DNA from: Sporosarcina ureilytica
GTDB taxonomy: Bacteria; Bacillota; Bacilli; Bacillales_A; Planococcaceae
Direction: 5' to 3'
DNA length: 64,000 nucleotides
Assembly: GCF_001753205.1 (NCBI RefSeq)
Contig: NZ_CP017560.1
Coordinates: forward strand, 930,001-994,000
Part shown: positions 37,963 through 45,756 of the stretch, piece after piece
Layout: each line of letters starts with the position of its first letter
How positions within the stretch are numbered: the stretch's first letter is position 1
Position numbers and translations under genes: made by a program
Notes under the pieces: model-generated
What the model was told of the DNA's origin: nothing
What the model saw: only the letters and a program-made list of their open reading frames with translations
The model's database searches: none

Positions 37963-39129
37963 ATGCGAAACAAAGATATGTTGCTGATTCCTGGACCAAC
38001 GCCAGTGATTGATTCGATTTATGATGCGATGGCACAGGAAACACGTAGTCATACCGATAGCAGGTTTACTAAAATTTATAAAGAAGCCATTGAGATGACC
38101 AGAGAAATGTTTCAAACAGACGGGGAAGTCTTCGTAGTTTCAGGTTCGGGAACATTGGCGATGGAGATGGCACTTGTCAATACAGTTGCAGCGGGCGAAA
38201 AGATTCTAGTCATTAGCCAAGGTTATTTCGGCGACCGTTTTATTAAACTAGGCGAAGCTTTTGGCATAGATGTAGAAGTTCTCCAATCTGAGTGGGGTAA
38301 GCAAGTAACTCCGACTGAAGTCGAAGCGAAGCTTGCAACAGGTACATTTAAAGCAGTAACAATCACGCACGCAGACACATCGACGGGCGTTGTTGCTGAT
38401 TTAGATGCGCTCGTGCCAATTATTAAAGAGCGAGGAGCACTTATTATTTTGGATGGCGTCGTTGCGACAGCTGCAATTGAAGAAGATATGAGCAAAATAT
38501 ATGGTCATCCAGACTATAAAATTGATGTGATTTTAACAGGTTCGCAAAAAGCAATTGGTGTACCACCGGGTCTCGCAATTGTTGCATTCAATAAAACGGC
38601 TCTAGCAGCTCGTGAACAAATTGAACGCGTGCCTGCTTATTACGCAGATATTTATAACTGGATTCCAATTATGCATGACCCGGGTAAATACTTTGCAACC
38701 CCGCCTGTGAACTTAATTTATGCATATCATGAAGGGATGCGCTTCGTTTTAGACGAAGGCATGGAAAAGCGTTATAAACGTCATACGGCATATGGAAAGG
38801 CCGTGCGAGCTGGATTAGCAGCTTATGGGATGCAAGCGTTAGCAGAAGAATCTGTCGCCGCTTCTACATTAAGTTGTATTTTATATCCAGATGGTGTTGA
38901 CGATGCATCATTCCGCGCTGCAATGGCTGAAAAAGGTGTGATTTTAGCGGGTGCACTTGCTCATCTAGGCGGGAAGGCATTCCGCATCGGACATATGGGC
39001 AATACCACTGCTGAAATGCTTGAAAAAGCAGTTGATTTAATTGGTGAAACATTGAACGAAATGGGTCATCAGGTTGATCGAGCAAAAGCACGAGCGCAAT
39101 TTAAGGCTCAATTAGAAATCACAGTATAA
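37963..39129 (+). CDS. PLP-dependent alanine-glyoxylate-type aminotransferase (PucG-like)
   Basis: Class V aminotransferase, 388 residues. The N-terminal MLLIPGPTPV and SHTDSRFTKIYKEA match the alanine/serine-glyoxylate group; VSGSGTLAMEMAL is the phosphate-binding region, ILDGVVATAAIE the pyridine-N Asp region, and LTGSQKAIGVPPGLAIVAFN carries the PLP lysine (about 196). Family members include PucG, the ureidoglycine-glyoxylate aminotransferase of purine breakdown, and the adjacent purine genes favour that role, but alanine-glyoxylate transamination is equally possible from sequence alone. The ATG follows a G-rich binding site. Divergent from the guanine deaminase operon. Confidence 0.83.
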   Translation: MRNKDMLLIPGPTPVIDSIYDAMAQETRSHTDSRFTKIYKEAIEMTREMFQTDGEVFVVSGSGTLAMEMALVNTVAAGEKILVISQGYFGDRFIKLGEAFGIDVEVLQSEWGKQVTPTEVEAKLATGTFKAVTITHADTSTGVVADLDALVPIIKERGALIILDGVVATAAIEEDMSKIYGHPDYKIDVILTGSQKAIGVPPGLAIVAFNKTALAAREQIERVPAYYADIYNWIPIMHDPGKYFATPPVNLIYAYHEGMRFVLDEGMEKRYKRHTAYGKAVRAGLAAYGMQALAEESVAASTLSCILYPDGVDDASFRAAMAEKGVILAGALAHLGGKAFRIGHMGNTTAEMLEKAVDLIGETLNEMGHQVDRAKARAQFKAQLEITV

Positions 39130-39168
39130 TATATTTCTTGCATTAAGCCTTATGTTCACTTGAAAATG

Positions 39169-39209
39169 AAAAGACGACCTATCCAAATTCTTGGTAGGTC
39201 GCTCTTTTG
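39169..39209. terminator. Bidirectional terminator between aminotransferase and Mn catalase genes
   Basis: AAAAGACGACCTA pairs with TAGGTCGCTCTTTT with small irregularities; T-runs flank both sides. Confidence 0.7.
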
Positions 39210-39220
39210 GTTATTCTTTA

Positions 39221-40114
39221 TCAAAGATTCGATAATAACCGTTTGGCAATTTGTTGATACTCATCCGGACCGATTCCAGGTGCGAACTCTTCAGGGAGGT
39301 CTTCAAGTTCTGGGATATCGTATCCTTTAGGCATCCCTTCCTGAACGTATAGAGCATCACCGCTAGATGGGTTAGTTCCCTTCCAAATTTGACGGATGTC
39401 ATTATATTCGCCCGTATCATTCCAAGTAAATAACACATTCCCGTGTCCGCGTTCTTCATATTTTCTTGCAGTATCGAAGGCGCGATTATCTAAGCTAGGG
39501 ATTGGAAGCATTTTTGTTAAATCAGTGCCCGTTGCCATTTCGAGCGCTTTCGCATAGGCAAGAATATGAGTACCTCCTCGAACGAGAAGATAGCCAATCA
39601 TTTCTCTGGCTGTAGGGTGATCGGTCATTTCATAAACGCGCATTTTGTGTGTTCTTGCTCCACACTCGAGGAAAAAATTGTGTAATAGATCGAGTACTAA
39701 ATTTCCACTAGAAAAAACATAATCTCCGCGCCATGGTTGGCCCATGGAATCTCCCGGCATTGAAGTTTGAGCAGTTGCGATGAAGCTATATGAATTTCGC
39801 TTATTTTTAGCATCTTGTAGAGGGGTTAAATTAGGATCTGCAGTGAAGGAAGTTCCTTTATTGACGATATTAATGGTATTTGAGACGAGTTCTACATGGC
39901 CAAATTCCTCAGCTGTAATACTGGCAACTAAATCATAAAAAGGCCTTAATTTTCCTTTTTGTCTAAAGTTAAATGATTGGTACATATAATTATTTAATGT
40001 TGACATTTCACCGAACTTACCCCCTAACAGCTCTTGAACGACTGAAGCTGCATTCGCATCTCCATATTCAGGAACGGGTAAATCGATTGGTAGTTTTTTA
40101 ACTCGTTTGATCAA
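39221..40114 (-). CDS. Manganese catalase
   Basis: Non-haem dimanganese catalase, 297 residues, removing hydrogen peroxide. The four-helix bundle carries metal ligands in VQELLGGKFGEMSTLNNYMY, SITAEEFGHVELVSNTINIV, and the later ECGARTHKMRVYEMTDHPTA plus RGGTHILAYAKALE. Length and layout resemble YdbD and the spore-coat-associated CotJC family. The start is TTG 40114, 12 bases after AAGGAG; no ATG is available. It follows a DUF2642 gene by 34 bases on the same strand, which supports a sporulation link. Mature spores often carry such catalases. Confidence 0.9.
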   Translation of the reverse strand: MIKRVKKLPIDLPVPEYGDANAASVVQELLGGKFGEMSTLNNYMYQSFNFRQKGKLRPFYDLVASITAEEFGHVELVSNTINIVNKGTSFTADPNLTPLQDAKNKRNSYSFIATAQTSMPGDSMGQPWRGDYVFSSGNLVLDLLHNFFLECGARTHKMRVYEMTDHPTAREMIGYLLVRGGTHILAYAKALEMATGTDLTKMLPIPSLDNRAFDTARKYEERGHGNVLFTWNDTGEYNDIRQIWKGTNPSSGDALYVQEGMPKGYDIPELEDLPEEFAPGIGPDEYQQIAKRLLSNL

Positions 40115-40148
40115 TGGATGATTTCTCTCCTTCCATAAAGAGGTTCAT

Positions 40149-40370
40149 TCATGCTTCCGTTATCCATACAATCTCTTGTATTCGAACATAAAATGGTGTG
40201 TCACTTACTTCAATGACAACATGATCTGGACTAACTGAGTGTAATAGGCCTTGTAAAGGATTTTTCGTCGTATTAATTACAACCCATTTACCTCTAAAGC
40301 CGAGTAGCCTTTGATATAAGTAGGAATCAACGATACTGACTAAACCGACTTCTGTTTGCTTTCCGCTCAT
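40149..40370 (-). CDS. DUF2642 (YuzF-like) small protein
   Basis: A 73-residue protein with an Sm-like small beta-barrel pattern: SYLYQRLLGFRGKWVVINTT, PLQGLLHSVSPDHVVIEV and TPFYVRIQEIVWITEA, which matches DUF2642/YuzF proteins commonly found with spore-coat genes. ATG 40370 is preferred because AAAGG lies five bases before it; the longer frame from 40397 lacks a binding site. It heads the operon with the Mn catalase. CATACTGT upstream resembles a sigma-E -10 box, but the -35 is poor. Function is unknown. Confidence 0.75.
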   Translation of the reverse strand: MSGKQTEVGLVSIVDSYLYQRLLGFRGKWVVINTTKNPLQGLLHSVSPDHVVIEVSDTPFYVRIQEIVWITEA

Positions 40371-40505
40371 CTCATTTCCACCTTTCACATTAATCATCTA
40401 ACAGTATGGATTAGAGGAAGAATTTATGATTATATTGAGGGATATTGTCTCTCATGTATTGAAACGAATTAGTTACACAAAATATTAACACGATGATGAA
40501 AATAA

Positions 40506-40534
40506 TTGACTCTGCATCAAGTAGCATCTATACT
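40506..40534 (+). promoter_or_regulatory. Sigma-A promoter of the Mn riboswitch/kinase unit
   Basis: TTGACT (40506-40511), exactly 17 bases, then TATACT (40529-40534). The predicted transcript starts about 25 bases before the riboswitch. Confidence 0.8.
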
Positions 40535-40564
40535 TTACCCAATATCATAATTACGCAACTTTCT

Positions 40565-40655
40565 TTAAGGGGAGTAGCTACACAGCAAAGTCGTCAGTAC
40601 AGGGCCAAGTCCCTCGGTTTTGTTGGCAACACCCGTTGTTTGCGAGACCTTACCG
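40565..40655 (+). ncRNA. yybP-ykoY (Mn2+-sensing) riboswitch
   Basis: The 5' core TAAGGGGAGTAGC (from 40565) and the 3' core TTGCGAGACCTTACC (ending 40655) are the conserved halves of the yybP-ykoY aptamer, with TCGTCAGTACAGGG and GGCAACACCCG between them. TAAGG pairs with CCTTA as P1. The same CCTTACC can instead pair with GGTGAGG of the terminator. Mn2+ binding should stabilise P1 and permit transcription. Confidence 0.9.
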
Positions 40656-40677
40656 TTTATTTGGTGAGGCTTTTTTT
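40648..40677 (+). terminator. Riboswitch expression-platform terminator
   Basis: CCTTACC pairs with GGTGAGG, one G-T pair, followed by seven T residues. It competes with P1 of the Mn riboswitch. Confidence 0.88.
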
Positions 40678-40717
40678 GAAGCGTAGTAACCAAATATCGG
40701 TTACTGCGCTTCTTTTA
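40678..40717 (+). terminator. Second tandem terminator before the kinase gene
   Basis: GAAGCGTAGTAACC pairs with GGTTACTGCGCTTC, one mismatch, followed by TTTTAATTT. It starts right after the T-run of the riboswitch terminator and ends 26 bases before the kinase start codon. Confidence 0.8.
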
Positions 40718-40743
40718 ATTTCTATAACATTGGAGGTCGAACC

Positions 40744-41355
40744 TTGAATATTTATCAAGCGCTAGCTAGAACAGTTGCTGTTGACAGGAAAAATCGTCTA
40801 ATACGTCATGGCAACTCATTGAAGCTTGTTGGCAAAGGCAGAAGTGCATTTGTGTTTAGAATAAAGTCATCGAATAAAGTCATTAAAATATTTTTCCCTG
40901 AATTTGCTCATATCGCAAAAGAAGAGATGGCAATTTATCGTCTTCTACAAAATATCCCTTATTATCCGACCATTTATGACGCAGGGGCGAATTATATAGT
41001 GATTGATTATATTGAAGGGCTAACCCTTTTTGAATGCGTAGCAAAGGGGAAAATCATAACACCACTTCATATGAAAGAAATTGATTACGCGCTGGAATTG
41101 GCCACTGAACAAGGATTAAATCCTTCTGATATTCACTTGCGCAACATTTTCATTACGAAGGATGGCGATATCAAAATCATTGATGTTGCACGTTATAGAC
41201 AACAAAAAACCTGTGTGCAGTGGCAACATTTTAAAAGAGCGTACGAACAGCTTTATCGAAAACAATTCTTTCCAAAGAAGATTGCTACATCCTATTTGAA
41301 TGGCATCGCTTTTCTTTATAAAAAGGGGATTATTCCTACCTATCGAACGAATTGA
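40744..41355 (+). CDS. Small RIO/eukaryotic-like protein kinase downstream of a Mn2+ riboswitch
   Basis: A compact kinase-fold protein of 203 residues. Gly-rich loop LVGKGRSAFVFRI, the ATP-binding Lys in KVIKIFFPE, an alpha-C Glu in KEEMAIYRLL, hinge YIVIDYIEGLTLFE, catalytic loop NPSDIHLRNIFI with the Asp and Asn in place (N-x-x-D-I-H-L-R-N instead of HRDxxxxN), and metal-binding Asp in IKIIDVARYRQ in place of DFG. It therefore appears active but is minimal. It resembles Bacillus YrzF/YbdM-type kinases, whose targets are little known. The start is TTG 40744, with GGAGG seven bases upstream. It is the only gene directly after the Mn riboswitch. Confidence 0.78.
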   Translation: MNIYQALARTVAVDRKNRLIRHGNSLKLVGKGRSAFVFRIKSSNKVIKIFFPEFAHIAKEEMAIYRLLQNIPYYPTIYDAGANYIVIDYIEGLTLFECVAKGKIITPLHMKEIDYALELATEQGLNPSDIHLRNIFITKDGDIKIIDVARYRQQKTCVQWQHFKRAYEQLYRKQFFPKKIATSYLNGIAFLYKKGIIPTYRTN

Positions 41356-41491
41356 AATGATCTTCCGAAAGATTGAGCGTACAATCCTTTCATTTAGTTT
41401 ACGTCTTGCATGGTATTAAGCATTTTCTGAAAAAATAGTAGAATCTATGATAGGATAAGAGTATTCCTTTTCTAAGTAAGGGGCTGAGAAG

Positions 41492-42355
41492 ATGATACAA
41501 ATCGGGTTGACCGGTTGGGGAGATCATCCGGATCTTGCTCATCCGAATTCGACCGGGAAAGATAAATTAGGAGATTATACGGCCCATTTTCCAATCGTTG
41601 AATTAGATTCTACTTTTTATGCGATACAGCCGGAGCGAAATATTCAAAGGTGGATACGGAATACGCCGGACAACTTTCAATTTATCGTAAAGGCGTATCA
41701 AGGGATAACAGGACATCACCGTGGGGAATTGCCGTTTGAATCGGAAGAAGAGATGTACCAATTATTTATTCAATCTATTCGACCATTAGTAGAGGCGGGG
41801 AAGTTGGCGATGGTGCTCGTGCAGTTTCCACCTTGGTTTGATTGTGTGAAAGAACATGTGGATGAAATCCGTACAATATGCGAGAAGCTAAATGGCTTTG
41901 ACATCGCGATCGAGTTTAGGCACCAATCGTGGTATTCACCGCCCTATAAAAGAAAAACGATTGATTTTTTACGCGAATTAAATGTGATCCACACTGTCTG
42001 TGATGAACCCCAAGCCGGGGAAGGGAGCATCCCCCTCGTGCCTATATCTACAAGGGCTGACAAGGTGCTCTTTCGCTTGCATGGTCGGAATATATACGGT
42101 TGGCGCAACACCTCAGGAGACGATAAATCATGGCGTACTGTGCGCTATTTATATGATTACAATACGGAAGAATTAGAAGAATTTGAAGCCGTTACACAAA
42201 AATTAGCTGCTGAAACAGAGGAAGTATTTGTTGTTTTTAATAATAACTCTGGGAAACATGCAGCACAAAATGCAAAACAATTTCAACAACAACTAAACAT
42301 TACATATGATAATTTAGCTTCACAGCAGCTGAGTTTGTTCGAGGGGGATTGGTGA
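41492..42355 (+). CDS. yunF: DUF72 family protein YunF
   Basis: A 287-residue protein of the DUF72 (YecE) TIM-barrel-like family. Hallmarks: IQIGLTGWGDHPDL at the N terminus, FPIVELDSTFYAIQPERNIQ, TPDNFQFIVKAYQGITGHH, MVLVQFPPWFDCVKEHVDEI, IAIEFRHQSWY and VFVVFNNNSGKHAAQNAKQF. No enzymatic activity is established for the family. The ATG follows AAGGGGCTGAG. It heads yunF-yunE-yunD, the order found in B. subtilis read in the opposite sense, and overlaps yunE by one base. Confidence 0.9.
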   Translation: MIQIGLTGWGDHPDLAHPNSTGKDKLGDYTAHFPIVELDSTFYAIQPERNIQRWIRNTPDNFQFIVKAYQGITGHHRGELPFESEEEMYQLFIQSIRPLVEAGKLAMVLVQFPPWFDCVKEHVDEIRTICEKLNGFDIAIEFRHQSWYSPPYKRKTIDFLRELNVIHTVCDEPQAGEGSIPLVPISTRADKVLFRLHGRNIYGWRNTSGDDKSWRTVRYLYDYNTEELEEFEAVTQKLAAETEEVFVVFNNNSGKHAAQNAKQFQQQLNITYDNLASQQLSLFEGDW

Positions 42356-43179
42356 TGGAGTATTTACTGTTAGCATTAATTGGATTGAGCGCGGGGGTAA
42401 TCGGGGCCCTTGTAGGTCTTGGGGGCGGCATTATCCTCGTTCCCGCCACGCTTTTTATCGGCATTAATTTAGGTTGGATTGATGGGATTACACCTCAAAC
42501 GGTCGTTGGACTATCCGTTGTTATGATGATTTTTACAGGACTTGGATCAACGTTATCTTATATGAAAAAGAAAACGGTCGACTTTAAAAGTGGGGCCATC
42601 TTTTTCGCAGGGAGCGCACCTGGAACGTTAATTGGCGCGTTTGTGAATAAACAGTTAGATTTGCCATCATTTAATTTGTATTTTGGTATATTGCTCATTA
42701 TTTTAGCGACACTTTTATTAGTAAGAGATTATTTAAAGCCAGTACAGTGGTTTGTTAAGCGTGGTAAAACGAGGACATTTACAGATATTCACGGAACAGA
42801 ACATACTTACGGATATCCTATTTGGTTTGCATTACTGTTAACCTTTGGTGTTGGCTTTGCATCCGGTTTATTCGGCATCGGCGGCGGTTCAATTATTGTT
42901 CCAGCGATGATTTTATTGTTTTTATTCCCACCGCATGTCGCGGTAGGCACGTCGATGTTTATGGTTTTTTTATCTGCAATTGTTAATTCTATTACACATA
43001 TTTCTCTCGGTAACGTTCCTTGGCTCTATACAATCCCTGTCATTCCGGCAGCGTATTTTGGTGCGAAAATCGGGGCATATTTAAATAATAAAATGAAATC
43101 TGAAACGCTTGTCTTTGCGTTACGTATCATTCTACTTCTATTAGGTGTACGGTCAATTGTTGATGGAATTTGGGGGTAG
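42355..43179 (+). CDS. yunE: TauE/SafE family membrane transporter YunE
   Basis: Membrane protein of 274 residues with about eight helices in two related halves, each opening with a Gly-rich motif: GVIGALVGLGGGIILVPATL and GFASGLFGIGGGSIIVPAMI. This duplicated pattern defines the TauE/SafE (former DUF81) family, which includes exporters of sulfite and organosulfonates. Substrate here is unknown. The ATG is part of TGATG shared with the yunF stop, with GAGGGGG seven bases upstream. Confidence 0.88.
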   Translation: MEYLLLALIGLSAGVIGALVGLGGGIILVPATLFIGINLGWIDGITPQTVVGLSVVMMIFTGLGSTLSYMKKKTVDFKSGAIFFAGSAPGTLIGAFVNKQLDLPSFNLYFGILLIILATLLLVRDYLKPVQWFVKRGKTRTFTDIHGTEHTYGYPIWFALLLTFGVGFASGLFGIGGGSIIVPAMILLFLFPPHVAVGTSMFMVFLSAIVNSITHISLGNVPWLYTIPVIPAAYFGAKIGAYLNNKMKSETLVFALRIILLLLGVRSIVDGIWG

Positions 43180-43187
43180 ATTATTAG

Positions 43188-44564
43188 ATGGAAACAATCC
43201 ATATTTTGCATACAAATGACATTCATAGTCATTTTGAATATTGGCCACAAATTCATCGTTTACTTGTGGATAAAAGGAAAGAACTAATCGCAAGTGGGGA
43301 TGCTGTTTTTCTCTTCGATATCGGCGACCACGTAGACCGCTCACACCCTTTTACAGAAGGTACAAATGGGAAAGGGAATGTTCAACTATTAAATAAAGCG
43401 GGTTATGATGCGGTGACGATAGGGAATAACGAAGGAATCACGATGTCAAAAGCTGCGTTAGATGACCTTTATGAAGATGCACAGTTTGATGTGATTGTTG
43501 GGAATTTATTTAATACTAATGATGAACTTCCGTACTGGGCAAATTCGTCTACCATTTATACGACTGCAAAAGGAACGAAAATCGGCGTCATTGGCGCAAC
43601 TGCTTATTACAAACAGTTTTATGAAACGTTGGATTGGAAAATTACCCCTTCACGGGATCAACTCTTAAATGAAGCAGAGAAGCTTGTGGGCAAAACGGAT
43701 GTGATTATTTGTTTATCCCATTTAGGGCTTCCAGAAGATCAATTGCTAGCTGCGGAATGTCCGCATATCGATGTTATTTTAGGCGCCCATACACATCATA
43801 TTTTACCGGAGGGCGAGTATGTGAACAATTCATTACTCGCGGCGACGGGAAAGTTTGGTGATTTTGTTGGTCATGTGACCGTGCAATTCAACGATAAGAA
43901 AAAACAGGTTATCGATAAGCATGCGAGCCTTTATCGCTCAGCAGAATTACCTGTTTTGGAAGAAGATGTTGAGGAAATAACGAAGTATATAGACGTTGGA
44001 AAAAAAGCGCTAGAGGAAAAAATGTTTTATAATGCGATGGATTTGAAGCAAAATCTCTTTGGAACGAGTGAATTATCCTCTTATTTTGGTAGAGCATTAA
44101 TTGATTATACCGACGCGGATTGCGCGTTATTTAATGCGGGCATCTTTTTAGGAAGTTTGGAAAAAGGATGGATCACAAAAGGAGATATGCACCGAATTTT
44201 GCCACATCCGATTAATGTCTGTACGCTTGAATTAACCGGCGATCAATTGCTCGACGTCTATGAGCAATCGTTAAACGAAGAGTTGGCGCAAATTGAAGTG
44301 AAAGGATTAGGATTTCGTGGTACTTTGATGGGGGCAATTCTTCATGAGAGACTGTATAGGAACCGCTGGGGTACGCTTTTCGCGGGAAACAAGGAAGTTG
44401 TGCCCGAAGAAACGTATACACTTGCAACGTTAGATATGTTTACGTTTGGCTTTTTCTTTCCATTGTTTAAAGAGTTAGAAAAAGAATATTATATGCCTGA
44501 TTTAATTCGAGATGTTTTAGCAAAGTACGGACAAAATAATGGTGAATCAACGACTCTTCCTTAG
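43188..44564 (+). CDS. yunD: Bifunctional metallophosphatase/5'-nucleotidase YunD
   Basis: A 458-residue protein of the UshA/5'-nucleotidase family without a signal peptide, hence cytoplasmic. The N-terminal calcineurin-like domain has the metal motifs ILHTNDIHSHFEYW, DIGDHVDRSH, TIGNNEG (NHE replaced by NNE), ICLSHLG and ILGAHTHH. The C-terminal 5'-nucleotidase domain follows (ADCALFNAGIF). Probable substrate is a nucleotide or related phosphoester. The NHE-to-NNE change is visible directly; I recall it is frequent in YunD-type proteins, but that should be checked. It follows yunE by eight bases. Confidence 0.87.
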   Translation: METIHILHTNDIHSHFEYWPQIHRLLVDKRKELIASGDAVFLFDIGDHVDRSHPFTEGTNGKGNVQLLNKAGYDAVTIGNNEGITMSKAALDDLYEDAQFDVIVGNLFNTNDELPYWANSSTIYTTAKGTKIGVIGATAYYKQFYETLDWKITPSRDQLLNEAEKLVGKTDVIICLSHLGLPEDQLLAAECPHIDVILGAHTHHILPEGEYVNNSLLAATGKFGDFVGHVTVQFNDKKKQVIDKHASLYRSAELPVLEEDVEEITKYIDVGKKALEEKMFYNAMDLKQNLFGTSELSSYFGRALIDYTDADCALFNAGIFLGSLEKGWITKGDMHRILPHPINVCTLELTGDQLLDVYEQSLNEELAQIEVKGLGFRGTLMGAILHERLYRNRWGTLFAGNKEVVPEETYTLATLDMFTFGFFFPLFKELEKEYYMPDLIRDVLAKYGQNNGESTTLP

Positions 44565-44590
44565 CATATGTTATAACGGGAGGAGTCGTT

Positions 44591-45376
44591 TTGAAATTTC
44601 AAAAACCAATAAAACGAAGAGGAATCTATCGGCGAAAAAGAAAGTTGTTGCCGTTTATTTTCCTTGCTGTGATTATAGCGGTTGTGTATTTTTTTTACTA
44701 TGTCAATCAAAAACTCACTCCAATATACATCGGTTATGCTGAAGTTCAAACCGAGAAAATCGCAAATCACGTTATCAGTGAAGCGATTACGGAACGAATC
44801 GCGAATGTCCTTGATGTGAATGATGTTATCCAACACGTACCAACGGGCGAAAGTTCGGATCAAGTGATTGCGAAATATAATACAGAAGTGATCAATCGAA
44901 TACTTGCGGATGTTCGTACAACTGTCGATGAAAACTTAGATGAAATTGAAAAAGGCAATATTGATATATTACCGTTAGATGACGATATAGAATATGATGC
45001 GGAGCAAATGCAAGCGCAAGGGGGCGTTGTCTTTTTTGTATCCCTAGGGCAAGTGACGAATTTACCGCTTCTCGGTAATCTTGGGCCAAGAATTCCGATT
45101 CGCTTTCATGTGATTGGGGATGCCCATGCAACTGTTGTGCCTTATATTAAGGAGTTTGGTATTAATAATGCGTATGTTGAAGTGAACATTGTACTTACAG
45201 TGCAAGTTAAAATTATTGTCCCCCTTGCTACAAAGACTTCAATCGTTGAACAAACAGTCCCGATTGCGATTGGACTTGTACAAGGTCCGGTACCGCAAGT
45301 TTACAGTACTGGGGATGGAGCGATGAAACCGAATGTGGATGTTGAAGTTCCACTGAAGCCTGAATTAAAAGAATAA
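44591..45376 (+). CDS. yunB: Sporulation protein YunB
   Basis: A 261-residue protein with a strongly basic N terminus (KRRGIYRRKRKLL), one membrane helix (about 21-38) and an extracellular or intermembrane domain. Family stretches are ITERIANVLDVNDVIQHVPT, GGVVFFVSLGQVTNLPLLGN, IPIRFHVIGDAHATVVPYIK and QGPVPQVYSTG. In Bacillus, YunB is made in the mother cell under sigma-E and affects spore formation. The start is TTG 44591 with GGGAGGAG before it. It lies 26 bases after yunD. Confidence 0.9.
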   Translation: MKFQKPIKRRGIYRRKRKLLPFIFLAVIIAVVYFFYYVNQKLTPIYIGYAEVQTEKIANHVISEAITERIANVLDVNDVIQHVPTGESSDQVIAKYNTEVINRILADVRTTVDENLDEIEKGNIDILPLDDDIEYDAEQMQAQGGVVFFVSLGQVTNLPLLGNLGPRIPIRFHVIGDAHATVVPYIKEFGINNAYVEVNIVLTVQVKIIVPLATKTSIVEQTVPIAIGLVQGPVPQVYSTGDGAMKPNVDVEVPLKPELKE

Positions 45377-45383
45377 AATGCAC

Positions 45384-45412
45384 TTGATGTTCTTAAAAAA
45401 ATTTGATATAAT
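45384..45412 (+). promoter_or_regulatory. Sigma-A promoter of the lysine riboswitch leader
   Basis: TTGATG (45384-45389), 17 bases, TATAAT (45407-45412). The riboswitch begins about 20 bases downstream. Confidence 0.7.
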
Positions 45413-45432
45413 CACTTTTACAAAGAAAATAA

Positions 45433-45612
45433 CGATAGGGTAGAGGCTGCATTACTTATCAGTAGTACATGGAAGTGTGACAACGATGATCATGTGTGAA
45501 AGGGAGTTTTGCCGAAGTCTGATGAATTTGTCAAAAATCATCAGGTTGGGGTTATTCTGAATAAGAATAACACTGTCATACAGCATATTTGCTGATGATG
45601 AGCTACAAATCG
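45433..45612 (+). ncRNA. Lysine (L-box) riboswitch
   Basis: CGAT and GTAG at the 5' side pair with CTAC and ATCG at the 3' end. Conserved L-box pieces are GGGTAGAGGCTGCATT, GGGAGTTTTGCCGAAGTCTG, GGTTGGGGTTATTC...GAATAACACTGTCAT and GATGAGCTAC. The long hairpin GATGA...TCATC occupies P3. Lysine binding should favour the downstream terminator. Confidence 0.93.
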
Positions 45613-45659
45613 GACGTGAGATAAGCATTTATATTTATCAAACAGACGAAAAGTAGAGT

Positions 45660-45712
45660 AAGCCGGCTTCCCGTAACACATTCAATTGTGCGACGAGTAG
45701 CTGGCTTTTTAA
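45660..45712 (+). terminator. Terminator of the lysine riboswitch
   Basis: AAGCCGGCT pairs with AGCTGGCTT, with an inner ACACA/TGTGT-like arm (ACACATTCAATTGTG), followed by TTTTAATT. Confidence 0.88.
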
Positions 45713-45756
45713 TTACCTAAAAACCCCTCATCCCCAATCAATTGGAGGAATTTAGA

